Assembly (NCBI GenBank): GCA_020438845.1
Contig: JAGQTV010000019.1
Location: 1 to 64,000, forward strand
Origin: Mycobacterium sp.
GTDB lineage: Bacteria; Actinomycetota; Actinomycetes; Mycobacteriales; Mycobacteriaceae
DNA: 64,000 bases
Direction: 5' to 3'
The position numbers and the translations under genes were made by a program. Shown here piece after piece: positions 44,748 to 54,490 of this stretch. Within the stretch, counting starts at the first letter, position 1; each line of letters begins with the position of its first letter. A model generated the notes under the pieces. The model did not search any database, was not told the origin of the DNA, and saw only the letters and a program-made list of their open reading frames with translations.

Positions 44748-45797
44748 TCACAGCGCATGCACCAAGGCAACCAAGTCGGTCAGCAGGTCGGGATCGGTCG
44801 CCGGTAACACACCGTGGCCGAGATTGAAGATGTGACCCGCTGCTCCGACTTCCAACGCAAGCCGTCCGTCCTCGACGACCGCCCGCGCCGCGTTCTCCAC
44901 TGCCGGCCATCCCGCCAGCAGCACTACCGGGTCCAGGTTGCCCTGCAACGCCTTCCCGGGCCCGACGCGCTCTGCCGCGTCGGCCAGCGTGGTCCGCCAG
45001 TCCACTCCGACCACCGTGGCGCCGGCTTGCCCCATGGCGCCCAGTAGCTCTGCGGTGCCGACACCGAAGTGCGTCATCGGCACTCCGTAGTCGGCCAGCG
45101 CAGCGAACACCCGCGAACTGTGCGGCAGGACCGAACTGCGGTAGTCCGGCAATGACAGCGTGCCGGCCCAGGAGTCGAACAACTGGATGGCGTCCACCCC
45201 GGCGTCGAGCTGAACCCGCAGAAAGTCGATGGTCAGGTCGGTCAGGACATCCATCAGCGCGTGCCAGGTCGCGGGCTCGGCCAGCATCATCGTCTTGGTG
45301 CGCTCGTGGAGCTTGCTGGGGCCGCCCTCGATCAAATACGACGCCAAGGTGAACGGCGCTCCGGCGAACCCGATCAGCGGTACCTCACCGAGCGCTGCCG
45401 TCAAAAGGCCGACAGCGTCGGACACCGCGCTGATCCGTTGTAGCTGAAGGCCCTTCATCGCCGAAACGTCATCCTGGGTGCGGACCGGATGGGCGATCAC
45501 CGGACCGACATCGGGCACGATGTCCAAGTCGATGCCCGCCGCGCGCAACGGCACAACGATGTCGGAGAACAGAATCGCGGCGTCGACTCGATGCCTGCGC
45601 ACCGGCTGCATGGTGATTTCGCAGATCATCTCCGGGTTGAAACAGGCCTCCATCATGGTGTGACCCGCACGCAGTTTCCGGTACTCGGGCAACGAACGCC
45701 CCGCTTGGCGCATGAACCACACCGGAGTCCGGCTGGGCCTGCGGCCGCTGGCGGCCGCAAGGTAGGGCGCCTCGGGCAGGTGGCGACGGGTACTCAT
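44748..45797 (-). CDS. hemE: Uroporphyrinogen decarboxylase
   Basis: 349 aa from ATG 45797; in-frame codons up to 46034 are Pro/Gly-rich and overlap the divergent gene, so are rejected. [15 protein letters not shown] with the two conserved arginines, [28 protein letters not shown] and [15 protein letters not shown] are family signatures. Removes four acetate carboxyls to yield coproporphyrinogen III. First gene of the haem row; no clear Shine-Dalgarno sequence. Confidence 0.95.
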   Translation of the reverse strand: MSTRRHLPEAPYLAAASGRRPSRTPVWFMRQAGRSLPEYRKLRAGHTMMEACFNPEMICEITMQPVRRHRVDAAILFSDIVVPLRAAGIDLDIVPDVGPVIAHPVRTQDDVSAMKGLQLQRISAVSDAVGLLTAALGEVPLIGFAGAPFTLASYLIEGGPSKLHERTKTMMLAEPATWHALMDVLTDLTIDFLRVQLDAGVDAIQLFDSWAGTLSLPDYRSSVLPHSSRVFAALADYGVPMTHFGVGTAELLGAMGQAGATVVGVDWRTTLADAAERVGPGKALQGNLDPVVLLAGWPAVENAARAVVEDGRLALEVGAAGHIFNLGHGVLPATDPDLLTDLVALVHAL

Positions 45798-45934
45798 CGC
45801 GACAATGTTGCCATCCCAGGCTGCCCTCCCGGACTGACCTCCTGGTTGCCGCCGTCCTGATTCCGGGCCGCCGGGACCCACCCAACCCGGCGCGCCTGGC
45901 TGCGCGCCCCGCCGGATGGGACTAACGTCAATGT

Positions 45935-46516
45935 GTGAGCAGTGCGGAGCCGGCGCAATTCCGCGAGGCCGTGGCGGCAATGAACGCGGCGCAGGTGCGC
46001 CGCGAGATCGAGTTGGGTCCGATTCGACCACCACAGCGTTTAGCCCCCTACAGCTACGCCCTGGGCGCGGAGGTAAAGCGCGACGAGGCCGAGATGCTGC
46101 CGGAGCGGTTCAACGGCGACGCATTCGGCAGGCTGATCCTGCTGCACAATCCCGAAGGCGCCGACGCCTGGGACGGGACGATGCGGCTGGTGGCCTATAT
46201 CCAGGCTGATCTGGACTCCCACGAGGCCGTCGACCCACTGCTGCCCGAAGTCGCCTGGAGTTGGCTGGTCGACGCGCTGGAGTCGCGGGCTGATGAGGTC
46301 ACGGCGTTGGGGGGTACCGTCACCGCCACCACGTCGGTACGTTACGGCGACATCTCCGGTCCGCCACGCGCCCACCAGTTGGAGGTGCGGGCCTCTTGGA
46401 CGGCAACAACGCTGGACCTGGCGACCCACGTTCAGGCGTTCTGCGAGGTCCTCGAACACGCCGCCGGATTACCCCCGGCCGGTGTCACCGAACTGAGTTC
46501 GCGCTCACGCGCCTGA
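45935..46516 (+). CDS. DUF3000 family protein
   Basis: 193 aa from GTG 45935. [39 protein letters not shown] and [10 protein letters not shown] are the conserved DUF3000 core found upstream of RNase D in actinobacteria (Rv2680). Unknown function. TAACGT (45923-45928) lies 6 nt before the start, a leaderless pattern, and the gene is divergent from hemE. Confidence 0.85.
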   Translation: MSSAEPAQFREAVAAMNAAQVRREIELGPIRPPQRLAPYSYALGAEVKRDEAEMLPERFNGDAFGRLILLHNPEGADAWDGTMRLVAYIQADLDSHEAVDPLLPEVAWSWLVDALESRADEVTALGGTVTATTSVRYGDISGPPRAHQLEVRASWTATTLDLATHVQAFCEVLEHAAGLPPAGVTELSSRSRA

Positions 46517-46517
46517 G

Positions 46518-46565
46518 ATGCCGGACTCGTGAGATGTCAGACTCCAGAGATGTCGGACACTGACG
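46518..46565 (+). repeat. 16-bp x 3 tandem repeat at the rnd start
   Basis: GAGATG-xCxGAC-type units place ATG codons at 46518, 46534 and 46550 with a 16-bp period. As 16 is not a multiple of three, each ATG opens a different frame; only 46550 is in frame with RNase D. Confidence 0.8.
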
Positions 46566-47806
46566 TCACGGACGCCACCCCCCTGCTGCAACCGGCCGAG
46601 GGGCTGCCGGATCTTTCCACCAGCGCCGACGAAATCGCCCGCGCTGCAGAGAAGCTGACCTCGGGCAGCGGCCCGTTCGCCATCGATGCCGAGCGCGCCT
46701 CGGGCTTCCGGTACTCCAACCGCGCCTACCTGATCCAGATCCGGCGCAGCGGAGCCGGAACGGTACTGATCGACCCGGTGAATCATGGCGGGAGCCCGAT
46801 CGACGTTCTTGCTCCTATTGCCGAGGTCCTAGCCGAGGACGAGTGGATTCTGCACGCGGCGGACCAGGATCTGCCGTGCCTGGCCGAGGTGGGGCTGCGT
46901 CCGCCCGCCTTGTACGACACCGAATTGGCCGGTCGCCTGGCCGGCTTCGAGCGGGTGAACCTCGCTGCCATGGTCCAGCGCTTACTCGGCCTGGGGTTGG
47001 CCAAGGGCCACGGCGCGGCCGACTGGTCCAAACGCCCCCTGCCTTCGGCCTGGCTCAACTATGCCGCACTCGATGTCGAGGTCTTGATCGAACTCAGGGC
47101 GGAAATCGCGCAGGTGCTGGAATCTCAAGGAAAAACCACGTGGGCCGCGGAGGAATTCGAGCACCTGCGTGGTGTTACGCCCAATCCCACCAGGAGAGAC
47201 CTGTGGCGGCGGACATCGGGCATCCACAAGGTCAAGACCAGGGCCGGATTGGTGGCAGTGCGCGAGATGTGGACGGTCCGTGATCAGATCGCCCGTCGCC
47301 GCGACATCTCCCCGGGCTGGATCCTGCCCGATGCCGCCATAGTCGCCGCCGCACAGGCCGACCCCACGACGATCGACGAGCTGACGGCCCTGCCGATCTT
47401 CGGCGGCAGCAAGCAGCGGCGCAACGCAGAGGTATGGCTGAATGCACTGGCAGCGGCGCGGATCAGCAACGAACCGATCGACATCGGAGAGCCCAACGAT
47501 GGTCCGCCGCCTCCGATGCGGTGGGCAAAGCGCAGGCCCGAGGCTGCCGCCCGCCTGGAAGCGGCCCGTTCAGCGCTCGCCGAGTTGTCACAGCGAATCG
47601 GCATTCCCACCGAAAACCTGGTGTCGCCGGAGTTGGTGCGTCGACTGTGCTGGGACTGGAAGGATGCAGGGGACCCCGATGGACGAGACATCGCCGCGGC
47701 GATCGAGGACATTCTGCGCGACGGCGGTGCCCGCGACTGGCAGCGCGCGCTGGTCGGGCCGGAACTAACGCGGGCACTCAGCCCCGGAATGGAGTTGAGC
47801 CAGTGA
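46550..47806 (+). CDS. rnd: Ribonuclease D
   Basis: 418 aa from ATG 46550. DEDD exonuclease domain: FAIDAERASGFRY (motif I), HAADQDLPCLAEVG (motif II), YAALDVEVLIEL (motif III). One HRDC domain about 225-300, then a C-terminal HRDC-like region. 3'-5' exoribonuclease for stable RNA. Corresponds to Rv2681. The start region is a 16-bp tandem repeat. Confidence 0.92.
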   Translation: MSDTDVTDATPLLQPAEGLPDLSTSADEIARAAEKLTSGSGPFAIDAERASGFRYSNRAYLIQIRRSGAGTVLIDPVNHGGSPIDVLAPIAEVLAEDEWILHAADQDLPCLAEVGLRPPALYDTELAGRLAGFERVNLAAMVQRLLGLGLAKGHGAADWSKRPLPSAWLNYAALDVEVLIELRAEIAQVLESQGKTTWAAEEFEHLRGVTPNPTRRDLWRRTSGIHKVKTRAGLVAVREMWTVRDQIARRRDISPGWILPDAAIVAAAQADPTTIDELTALPIFGGSKQRRNAEVWLNALAAARISNEPIDIGEPNDGPPPPMRWAKRRPEAAARLEAARSALAELSQRIGIPTENLVSPELVRRLCWDWKDAGDPDGRDIAAAIEDILRDGGARDWQRALVGPELTRALSPGMELSQ

Positions 47807-48582
47807 GTTCACCCACACCCCCGCCGGGCGATTTCCCGCCAGTACCCCCGCCAGGTGGTACGCCCCCGGTGCCTTCACCGGGCGGCATGCCCCAGGTTCC
47901 CCCACCTGGCGGCATGCCACCGGCGAGCGGTTTCGGGCCCCCACCGCAGTGGGGAGCCCAGCCGCAGCCCTGGCCGCCCGGCCCGCCGGTCGGGCAGGGT
48001 CCTCCCGGCCCGTATCCGTACGGCTACTACCCCGCGCCCGCGAAGCGACCCCCGAGGAAGTTCTGGTTCGGAATCGGTGCTGCCTTGCTCGCCATCGGCC
48101 TGGTACTGAGTCTGGGCTTGGGCATTGGCGGCTTCATCAGGATCAAGGACAAGCAGCCCCAGCCCGAGACGATCTTCAGCAGCGGCAGATCCACTTCCGT
48201 TCATCTGGACCCAGAAAATCGGAAGATCCTGTTCATCGCGGGTGCCGCGCAAGCGGGCGGGCATCCCGTCCACTGCATCGCCGCCGGCGCCGGCGGGGGG
48301 CGCGTCAGCCTCAAACGCTATGACGGCAACCTGACCCTCAATAAGTGGAACGCGCTGTTCACCCTCGACACCACCCAGGCCGGCCAGTACACGCTCAGCT
48401 GCGTGGGTGCCCCCTCGGACACCTTCGGTGTGGGTGAGTACGTCGGCCCGGGGGCATTCATCTTCAGCATCGTGTCCGTGATCGCGGGCGTGGTGGTCAT
48501 ATTGGCCGGAGCGGTCACCATGGTCGTCACGGCGGTGCTGCGCAGCCGTCGTAGCCAGCCGCCTGCACCACCGGTCTACTAG
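47803..48582 (+). CDS. Proline-rich membrane protein
   Basis: 259 aa from GTG 47803, overlapping the rnd stop (GTGA). Residues 1-85 are a cytoplasmic Pro/Gly-rich tract (PPPGGxPPVP repeats) ending in KRPPRK. Then helix ~88-112 (FWFGIGAALLAIGLVLSLGLGIGGFI), an extracytoplasmic domain with two Cys (VHCIAAG, LSCVGAP) and a second helix ~220-245. Such proteins are common in mycobacterial envelopes; function unknown. Confidence 0.75.
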   Translation: MSSPTPPPGDFPPVPPPGGTPPVPSPGGMPQVPPPGGMPPASGFGPPPQWGAQPQPWPPGPPVGQGPPGPYPYGYYPAPAKRPPRKFWFGIGAALLAIGLVLSLGLGIGGFIRIKDKQPQPETIFSSGRSTSVHLDPENRKILFIAGAAQAGGHPVHCIAAGAGGGRVSLKRYDGNLTLNKWNALFTLDTTQAGQYTLSCVGAPSDTFGVGEYVGPGAFIFSIVSVIAGVVVILAGAVTMVVTAVLRSRRSQPPAPPVY

Positions 48583-48611
48583 CTTGGCCGTCTGGGACGG
48601 CTGAACTGTAT

Positions 48612-48617
48612 TAGCTT
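48612..48617 (+). promoter_or_regulatory. -10 box of a predicted leaderless nitroreductase promoter
   Basis: TAGCTT ends 6 nt before GTG 48624, the same hexamer and spacing as at mabR. Confidence 0.5.
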
Positions 48618-48623
48618 GGCGCT

Positions 48624-49334
48624 GTGAGCGAATTCAGTAGCGGCCAGCCGGCACCGTTCGTCCCCCCGGACCCGGCCGAGGCGCTGGCCCGGCTGGGGAT
48701 GCCCATGGAAGAGGCGATGCGCACCCAGCGCGCGGTGCGTCGCCTGCACCTCGAACCGGTGTCGCACGACGTACTGCTGCCGCTGCTCGAGCTGTCCCTG
48801 AAAGCGCCCACCAGTTCCAACACCCAAGACTGGCACTACCTGGTGGTGGAGGATCCCGCCCAGAAAGCTCGCCTGGCCAAGCTGTACCGCAGGCTCTACC
48901 GGGTGTTCAACCCGATCGTCGAGCGCCAGGCGCGCGGCGACGAACAGGCCCAACGCGCCATGGCACCCGGGCAGTGGCAGGCCGAGAACTTCGAGAAGCT
49001 GCCGGTGTTCGTCATTCCCTGCTACCGGCGCGGCATCAAGCACCGGCCGGTCGGCCGCCCGCAGATCGCGGTGGCCTCGTTCTACGGGTCGGTCTTCCCG
49101 GCGGTCCAGAACCTGCTGCTTGCCTGCCGGGCGGTGGGCCTGGGGGCATCGCTGCAAACCCTGCCCATTTGGTGGGTGCCGTCGGTGCGGCGCATCCTCG
49201 GACTGCCCCGCGACGTCAACCCGGTGTGCATCATCCCCATCGGATGGGCGAAGGGCCGATACGGCCCCACCACTCGGCGCCCCATCGGCGAGGTGGTCCA
49301 TCTCGACCGCTTCGGCAATCAGCCGTTCCGCTGA
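48624..49334 (+). CDS. Nitroreductase-family FMN protein
   Basis: 236 aa. RTQRAVRRL and APTSSNTQDWHYLVVED are the FMN-binding signature of the nitroreductase fold; VFPAVQNLLLACRAVGLGA and NPVCIIPIGWAKGR are the distal conserved segments. NAD(P)H-dependent flavin enzyme of unknown substrate. Confidence 0.85.
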   Translation: MSEFSSGQPAPFVPPDPAEALARLGMPMEEAMRTQRAVRRLHLEPVSHDVLLPLLELSLKAPTSSNTQDWHYLVVEDPAQKARLAKLYRRLYRVFNPIVERQARGDEQAQRAMAPGQWQAENFEKLPVFVIPCYRRGIKHRPVGRPQIAVASFYGSVFPAVQNLLLACRAVGLGASLQTLPIWWVPSVRRILGLPRDVNPVCIIPIGWAKGRYGPTTRRPIGEVVHLDRFGNQPFR

Positions 49335-49383
49335 TCAGCGTTGCCGGGCCAACACCGCCCCTGCGCCAAGTCGGGCATGCCCA

Positions 49384-52173
49384 TCATTGACCTGGTCGCT
49401 CGCAGTTTTCGATCGCCTTGTCGGTATAGACGCGGTAGCCCAATTCGGGTTTGTAGCCGTGAACTTCCGGAGTGTCCAGTTCACGTAGGAAGGTCAGGAT
49501 CTGACGGCTGAACACCTGCCCGGGCACCAGCACCGGGAACCCAGGCGGATACGGCGTCACGAACGTCGCTGAGACCACATCAGTCCCGGCATCCAACTTC
49601 GCCTCGATCTCCTCGGCGCAGAGGTATTCGCAGTTGGCATCGTCGTAGGCGAGGTAGAACGCGCGGCGCACATCACCTTCGGGTGTTTCGACTGCTCCGG
49701 AAAAGTCACGGAACGCCGGGTGGAAGCCGCTGAAGTCCGGCAGCGGAGCCGAACTGGTGGTCAGGCGCCGCACTTTCTCCTCGAATCGTGCCCGCTCGCC
49801 GAGGCCCATCTCCGATGTGCGCTCGTCGAGATCGCTGGCGATCTTGACCAGGACCTCCACCAGCAGGGCCACCGAACTGCGGGTGGTGCCGATATTGGTC
49901 ATGAACAGCACCGTGTTGCGCGAGGTTTTGTTGATCTGCACGCCGTGTCGGTCCATCAACTGACTTCGCTTGAACTCGTCGCCGTTGTAACCGGTCCGGC
50001 CGATCGACAGGGTGATCCGCGAGGGATCCAGGGCGAACTCGTCGGATTCCCACGCCCGCATCATTTTTCGCAACCCGGACCGCAGCGGTTGTCCGATGTG
50101 GCTGGCACGGAAATCGTCGGGGATCAGGTCCGAGGTGCGCAGGCACGCCATGTACTTGCTCAGCAGCGGGTGATTGTCCACGGCGTCGCGCAGCTGCATG
50201 GCGTTCTCGATCTGCTGAGCCACCAACTCGACGCCCTCCAGCGCAACCTGACGGCGACCGAGATCCAGGGAGGCGAGGATCTGGTAGTTCGGCGACGTCG
50301 ACGTGTGAGCCATGTAGGCCTCATGGAACGGCTCGGACACCTTCTGGACGAAATCCTGGTCGAAGACATGGATCATCGAACCCTGTCGCAGCGATGTCAG
50401 CGTCTTGTGCGTCGACTGGGTCGCATAGACCCGGACTCGCGCTCGGGCCGGGTCCGGGTATAGCCGCCGGTCGAGCAGTTCGGCGTCGGTGGGCGGCTGC
50501 TCGGCGTCGCGGGCCAACTGCTCGGCGTATGCGCGGGCGCTTTCGGGGGCTTTCAGCCGTTCCCGGATCTTGTGGGCGGACTCCATTGCGGTGCGGGAGC
50601 GCAGCACCGGGTGAAAGCGCGCGAAGGCGAACCAGGCCTCGTCCCACAGGAAGACGAGATCCGGTTTGATGGCCAGGCATTCCTCCATGACTCGCTGGAC
50701 GTCATAGACGATTCCGTCGAACGTGCAGTTCGTCAGCGCAATCATCTTGACGCGGTCCAGCTTTCCGGCCCGCCGTAGCTCCAGCAGTTGCGCCTTGATC
50801 TCCCGCAATGGGACCGCGCCGTACATGGTGTAGTCGTTGAGCGGGTAGGCCTCCAGGTAGACGACCTGGGCGCCGCCCAGCATCATCCCGTAATGATGTG
50901 ACTGGTGGCAGTTTCGGTCGAGCAGCACGATGTCGCCGGGTGCCACCAGGGACTGGGTGACGATCTTGTTTGCCGTCGAGGTTCCGTTGGTGACGAAGTA
51001 GGTCTGCCGGGATCCGAAGGTCGAGGCGGCGAGTTCCTGAGCCTCACGCAGCGGTCCCGTCGGCTCCAGCAGCGAGTCCAGACCGCCGCAGGTGGCCGAC
51101 GTTTCGGCCATGAAGATGTCGAGTCCGTAGAAGTCGAGCATGTCTTTGATCCAGTGCGACTTGACGATCGACTTGCCCTGCGAGATGGGCAGCGCGTGAA
51201 AGACACCGGTGGGGCGCTGGCTGTATTGCTTGAGCGCGCTGAAGAACGGGGTGCGGTACCGGCTCGCGATGTCACGCAGCAGGCTCAGATGGAGCTCGAG
51301 CAGGCCTTCGCGCGCGTGGAACACGCGCCGGAAGTCCTTGCCGAACCGGCCCGCGACGTTTTCCACGTCGACCTCGGTCATCAGGTACAAGTCGAGTTCG
51401 GGCCTCAGGTCGTGTAGTGCCTCGGCGAGAAGGGCGGACCTCTCGTCGCGCGAGGCGTCCTCCCCGATTCGCTCGGCGACGACCGTGTCCGCGAAGTCCG
51501 CCAAATCGGAGAGGTCACGGGTGGCCTGAATCCCGAAGCGCCGGCCGAGCACGACGGCTTGAAGATTGGTGTTGAGCCGAGCGGCGATCAGCGCCTCCTC
51601 CGCGTTGGACACCACCACGATCTCGTAGATGAAGTCGTCGTCCGGGCGGCGCCACCCGTGCGCCTCCTTGCGCAGCTTGCGTTCCTGTTCTTCGGTCAGC
51701 GCTTCGACGGCCAACACCTCGAAGTACAACGGTGCGCGCTTTCCGGAGGGACGACCGTCGAGCGAGTGCACCTCGACGAAGAGATCGTCATCCTGGGCGG
51801 TGGAGGTCTCGGGGTCCGCCGATCGGTAGGACTCGTGGGTCAGCGCGTGGTTGATAGCCACTACCCCCTGCGCGAACTTGTCGTAGTCGCCGGCGGCAAA
51901 CATGCGGTTGAGCTTGGCGAAGCGCGTACCGCCCGGATATGCCCAGTACGGCTCGACCGGTGACAAGTCGTTCAGCACTTCCAGGCACACCGCTTGGATC
52001 GCTTCGGTGGGCCGACCGGCCGCGGCGAGCCGCGCTAGCTGGTCGGAGGCATCTTCCAGTCGGCACCAGGCATCTGCCCTGAGTTGCCCGACACTGTTGT
52101 AAACGTGTGCATTCGCAAGCAATGTGCGCCCCTTTGCGGCATCGGCTTTGTTCGCCAGCCTAACCGTTGCCAA
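49384..52173 (-). CDS. Orn/Lys/Arg decarboxylase-like PLP enzyme
   Basis: 929 aa from TTG 52173; the start is uncertain since several downstream codons could serve. Residues ~1-300 are a variable N-terminal region with a receiver-like fold. The aminotransferase-fold core has YFVTNGTSTANKIV, DIVLLDRNCHQSHHYG, FLWDEAWFAF and the PLP lysine in STHKTL (Lys590). Distantly like Rv2531c, a large basic amino acid decarboxylase homologue. Products would be polyamines such as cadaverine or agmatine, not proven. Its TTG lies 96 bp after the espJ-like gene on the same strand. Confidence 0.87.
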   Translation of the reverse strand: MATVRLANKADAAKGRTLLANAHVYNSVGQLRADAWCRLEDASDQLARLAAAGRPTEAIQAVCLEVLNDLSPVEPYWAYPGGTRFAKLNRMFAAGDYDKFAQGVVAINHALTHESYRSADPETSTAQDDDLFVEVHSLDGRPSGKRAPLYFEVLAVEALTEEQERKLRKEAHGWRRPDDDFIYEIVVVSNAEEALIAARLNTNLQAVVLGRRFGIQATRDLSDLADFADTVVAERIGEDASRDERSALLAEALHDLRPELDLYLMTEVDVENVAGRFGKDFRRVFHAREGLLELHLSLLRDIASRYRTPFFSALKQYSQRPTGVFHALPISQGKSIVKSHWIKDMLDFYGLDIFMAETSATCGGLDSLLEPTGPLREAQELAASTFGSRQTYFVTNGTSTANKIVTQSLVAPGDIVLLDRNCHQSHHYGMMLGGAQVVYLEAYPLNDYTMYGAVPLREIKAQLLELRRAGKLDRVKMIALTNCTFDGIVYDVQRVMEECLAIKPDLVFLWDEAWFAFARFHPVLRSRTAMESAHKIRERLKAPESARAYAEQLARDAEQPPTDAELLDRRLYPDPARARVRVYATQSTHKTLTSLRQGSMIHVFDQDFVQKVSEPFHEAYMAHTSTSPNYQILASLDLGRRQVALEGVELVAQQIENAMQLRDAVDNHPLLSKYMACLRTSDLIPDDFRASHIGQPLRSGLRKMMRAWESDEFALDPSRITLSIGRTGYNGDEFKRSQLMDRHGVQINKTSRNTVLFMTNIGTTRSSVALLVEVLVKIASDLDERTSEMGLGERARFEEKVRRLTTSSAPLPDFSGFHPAFRDFSGAVETPEGDVRRAFYLAYDDANCEYLCAEEIEAKLDAGTDVVSATFVTPYPPGFPVLVPGQVFSRQILTFLRELDTPEVHGYKPELGYRVYTDKAIENCERPGQ

Positions 52174-52269
52174 CTGCCGTCGAGGCCGCTCTGTTGCCTT
52201 GGTCTGCCCTCAACCATCACCAACGGCACCAGCACCAGCGGCCAAGGGTTGGCCAGTACGGGTTTCGCC

Positions 52270-52947
52270 TCAGCTCACCACGCCGGTGTCGGCCGGGCGT
52301 TCCCCTGGATCTTCCTCGCCTGGGATCAGCTCACGATCCGATACCGATTGCTCGCTTTGCGCACCATCGTCGGGAGTCTTTCCGAACTGTCCCGCCAGTT
52401 GAGCGACCTGCTGCACGGCCCCCTGAGTGCCCTGCATCATGCTCTGCGGTACAGATCCGGCCATCTGGGCTAGCTGCGCGGGAATCTGGCCGGCCTGCTG
52501 TGCCATTTGCATCGGCGTGCCCATCATCTGGCCCAGTCCGCCCATCTGGCCCACTCCGCCCATCTGGCCCAGTCCGCCCGCTTTGCCTGCCGCCCCAGGG
52601 GCACCTGAGGCCGAGGCGGCCGAACCTCCCCCGCCAATGCCCTGGGAGCCGCTATTGCCGAAGTCGTGCCGTGCTGCCTTGGCAGCCAAGGCCTCGTCGG
52701 TTGATGCGTACCTCTGTCCTGCCGCCCCGACGTTCTGCGCGGTGGTCAGCGCGTCGGTCTTGATAGCGGGCAAAGCCGCCATCGGTGCTTCGATCTCCAC
52801 AGAACCGTTGCCGATGGCCGTTGACAGCGGATCGGATCCGGACACCGACAAGGGTGGCGGAACAACGGGAATCTCCGCGGCAGCCGCCGCCAGAGATGCA
52901 CTGGCCGTACCCAGGAGATCCGTGTCGACGATCAATGGCTGTGTCAC
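52270..52947 (-). CDS. EspJ-like ESX-1-associated protein
   Basis: 225 aa. The N-terminus (PLIVDTDLLGTASASLAAAAAEI...VSGSDPLSTAI) aligns with EspJ (Rv3878) including the VSGxD block and a helical ~100-residue domain with RYASTDEAL (a YxxxD-type motif). The rest is Gly/Met/Gln-rich (GQMGGVGQMGG) and acidic at the C-terminus. Follows eccD by 10 bp, as espJ follows eccD1 in ESX-1. Role in secretion unknown. Confidence 0.75.
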   Translation of the reverse strand: MTQPLIVDTDLLGTASASLAAAAAEIPVVPPPLSVSGSDPLSTAIGNGSVEIEAPMAALPAIKTDALTTAQNVGAAGQRYASTDEALAAKAARHDFGNSGSQGIGGGGSAASASGAPGAAGKAGGLGQMGGVGQMGGLGQMMGTPMQMAQQAGQIPAQLAQMAGSVPQSMMQGTQGAVQQVAQLAGQFGKTPDDGAQSEQSVSDRELIPGEEDPGERPADTGVVS

Positions 52948-52957
52948 GAGAAATCCT

Positions 52958-54490
52958 CTAAAACCGGATGTTTCGCAACATGTCGTACACCCCGGCGATC
53001 CACAACAGCAGCGGGATCACGGCCGCAATCGCCACGCCGTCGACAAGTTCCAGAACCCGCCGCATCACCGGCGACACCCGGCGCACGCCTTCCGTGGCGC
53101 CGACCAGGACCAGAGCGGCGACGGCCGTCACAACGAATACGGCAACCGATAGCCACGCCCAATTCGGGAACCAGAGGCACAGTTTCGCCAGCACGCCGAT
53201 CGGCACTGCCACCGATGCGCCCAACAGCCACCACGCGCACCACCGTTCAGCGTAAAGCCGCGCCCGAAACGCACAGATTACCGTGACAAGCCCGGCCACG
53301 ACCAGGCTGTGCACCAGGAAGTGCCCTCGGACGACGACGGCGATCGCGCCAAGAGTCAGAATCGAGCAACCCGCCGCGACGAAGCCGATGAGCAGCCGCT
53401 TGGCCAAATCACTGCGTTCGGTGAGCCGTTCGGCAGATTCCGGGACGGAGGCGATGATGGCCCGCCAGGTCGAGGACTCCTCGTCCAGGGCCTGCGAGTC
53501 GGTCACCGGATCCAGCAGTTCCTCGTGAGTGACCGACTCACCGGGGGCAGGGATCGGGGGAAGTGCGATCCGGGCGACCGCGACCGTCAGCTTCGCCGCG
53601 TTGGTCACCACGATCAGACCAGCCGCGACCGCTGCAGCGGGAACCCAGTTCTGCCAGCCGTATCCATAGGCGATCGCCGCGGCGGTGATCACGGTCGCCA
53701 CGGTGGCCACATATGCCGCCCCCTCGGCCCGCCCGCGAGGACCTCCACGGGTGAAGATGGCAATCGCAGCCAGTACCGCTGCAGCAGCGGCCAATTGGGG
53801 CGCACCGGCCGAGGTGAACTCACGGGGAAGTGGCACGGCCGTGGCGGCCCCTGCGGCGAGCAAGGACGCGGCCGCGATCAGCAGACTCTCGGAGAAGCCG
53901 GCGTGGCGGTACCTGACCCAGGCCTGCCAACTTCCGGCCAAGGCGATGATTCCCAGGACCAACAGCCCGACCGCCCACCACCACCCCTGTCCACTGCTCA
54001 GCCAGCTGACAAAGGACACCACAGCGGCCGAGGTCGCAACCACCGGGATCGCGATGCCGAGGAAGAGGTTCAGCGCCGAACGGTCGAACTGGGGGGACTC
54101 GTCGAGCACCGCGATCGCGTCGATCACGTCCTCGACCAGGGGTCGGTAGCGTTCGGTACGACTGGTCGAAACCAGGGTCAGTAGCGAGCCGTCGACTATC
54201 CCGGCCTCATCCAACGAACGGTTCCGTTTCAGCGGCGGCGCACCCGGCCTGGCGAACGACCAGACGCCTTGAGCCTTGAAATCGAACCCCGCCAGTATCT
54301 CCGCCGGTGTGCCCTCCAGGAGTTCCTCCAGCACGCCGACCGTTTCGTCGATATAAGCCTCGACGGGTGCGGCGGCGGGCAGCACGAGATCGGTCATCCG
54401 GCGCCCGGTGAGGATCGTCACCCGGGTAGTGGCCGGGCGATCGGGCCGCGACGACTTTCCGGATGCAGGAGCCGACGCCGGGGCGCTCAC
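52958..54490 (-). CDS. Type VII secretion membrane channel component EccD (ESX-1 type)
   Basis: 510 aa, close to EccD1 (Rv3877, 511 aa). N-terminal cytoplasmic ubiquitin-like domain (RVTILTGRRMTDLVLPAAAPVEAYID...) to about residue 110, a linker, then about 11 helices from residue ~145 to the end. EccD dimers form the bulk of the ESX membrane channel. It overlaps espI by 4 nt. None of the usual partners (EccB, EccC, EccE) are in the cluster. Confidence 0.9.
   Translation of the reverse strand: MSAPASAPASGKSSRPDRPATTRVTILTGRRMTDLVLPAAAPVEAYIDETVGVLEELLEGTPAEILAGFDFKAQGVWSFARPGAPPLKRNRSLDEAGIVDGSLLTLVSTSRTERYRPLVEDVIDAIAVLDESPQFDRSALNLFLGIAIPVVATSAAVVSFVSWLSSGQGWWWAVGLLVLGIIALAGSWQAWVRYRHAGFSESLLIAAASLLAAGAATAVPLPREFTSAGAPQLAAAAAVLAAIAIFTRGGPRGRAEGAAYVATVATVITAAAIAYGYGWQNWVPAAAVAAGLIVVTNAAKLTVAVARIALPPIPAPGESVTHEELLDPVTDSQALDEESSTWRAIIASVPESAERLTERSDLAKRLLIGFVAAGCSILTLGAIAVVVRGHFLVHSLVVAGLVTVICAFRARLYAERWCAWWLLGASVAVPIGVLAKLCLWFPNWAWLSVAVFVVTAVAALVLVGATEGVRRVSPVMRRVLELVDGVAIAAVIPLLLWIAGVYDMLRNIRF

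Noticed and set aside
45798-46034. N-terminal extension of HemE
   Set aside because: Pro/Gly/Arg-rich codons with no homology to the family, and overlapping the divergent DUF3000 gene; the family N-terminus begins right after ATG 45797.
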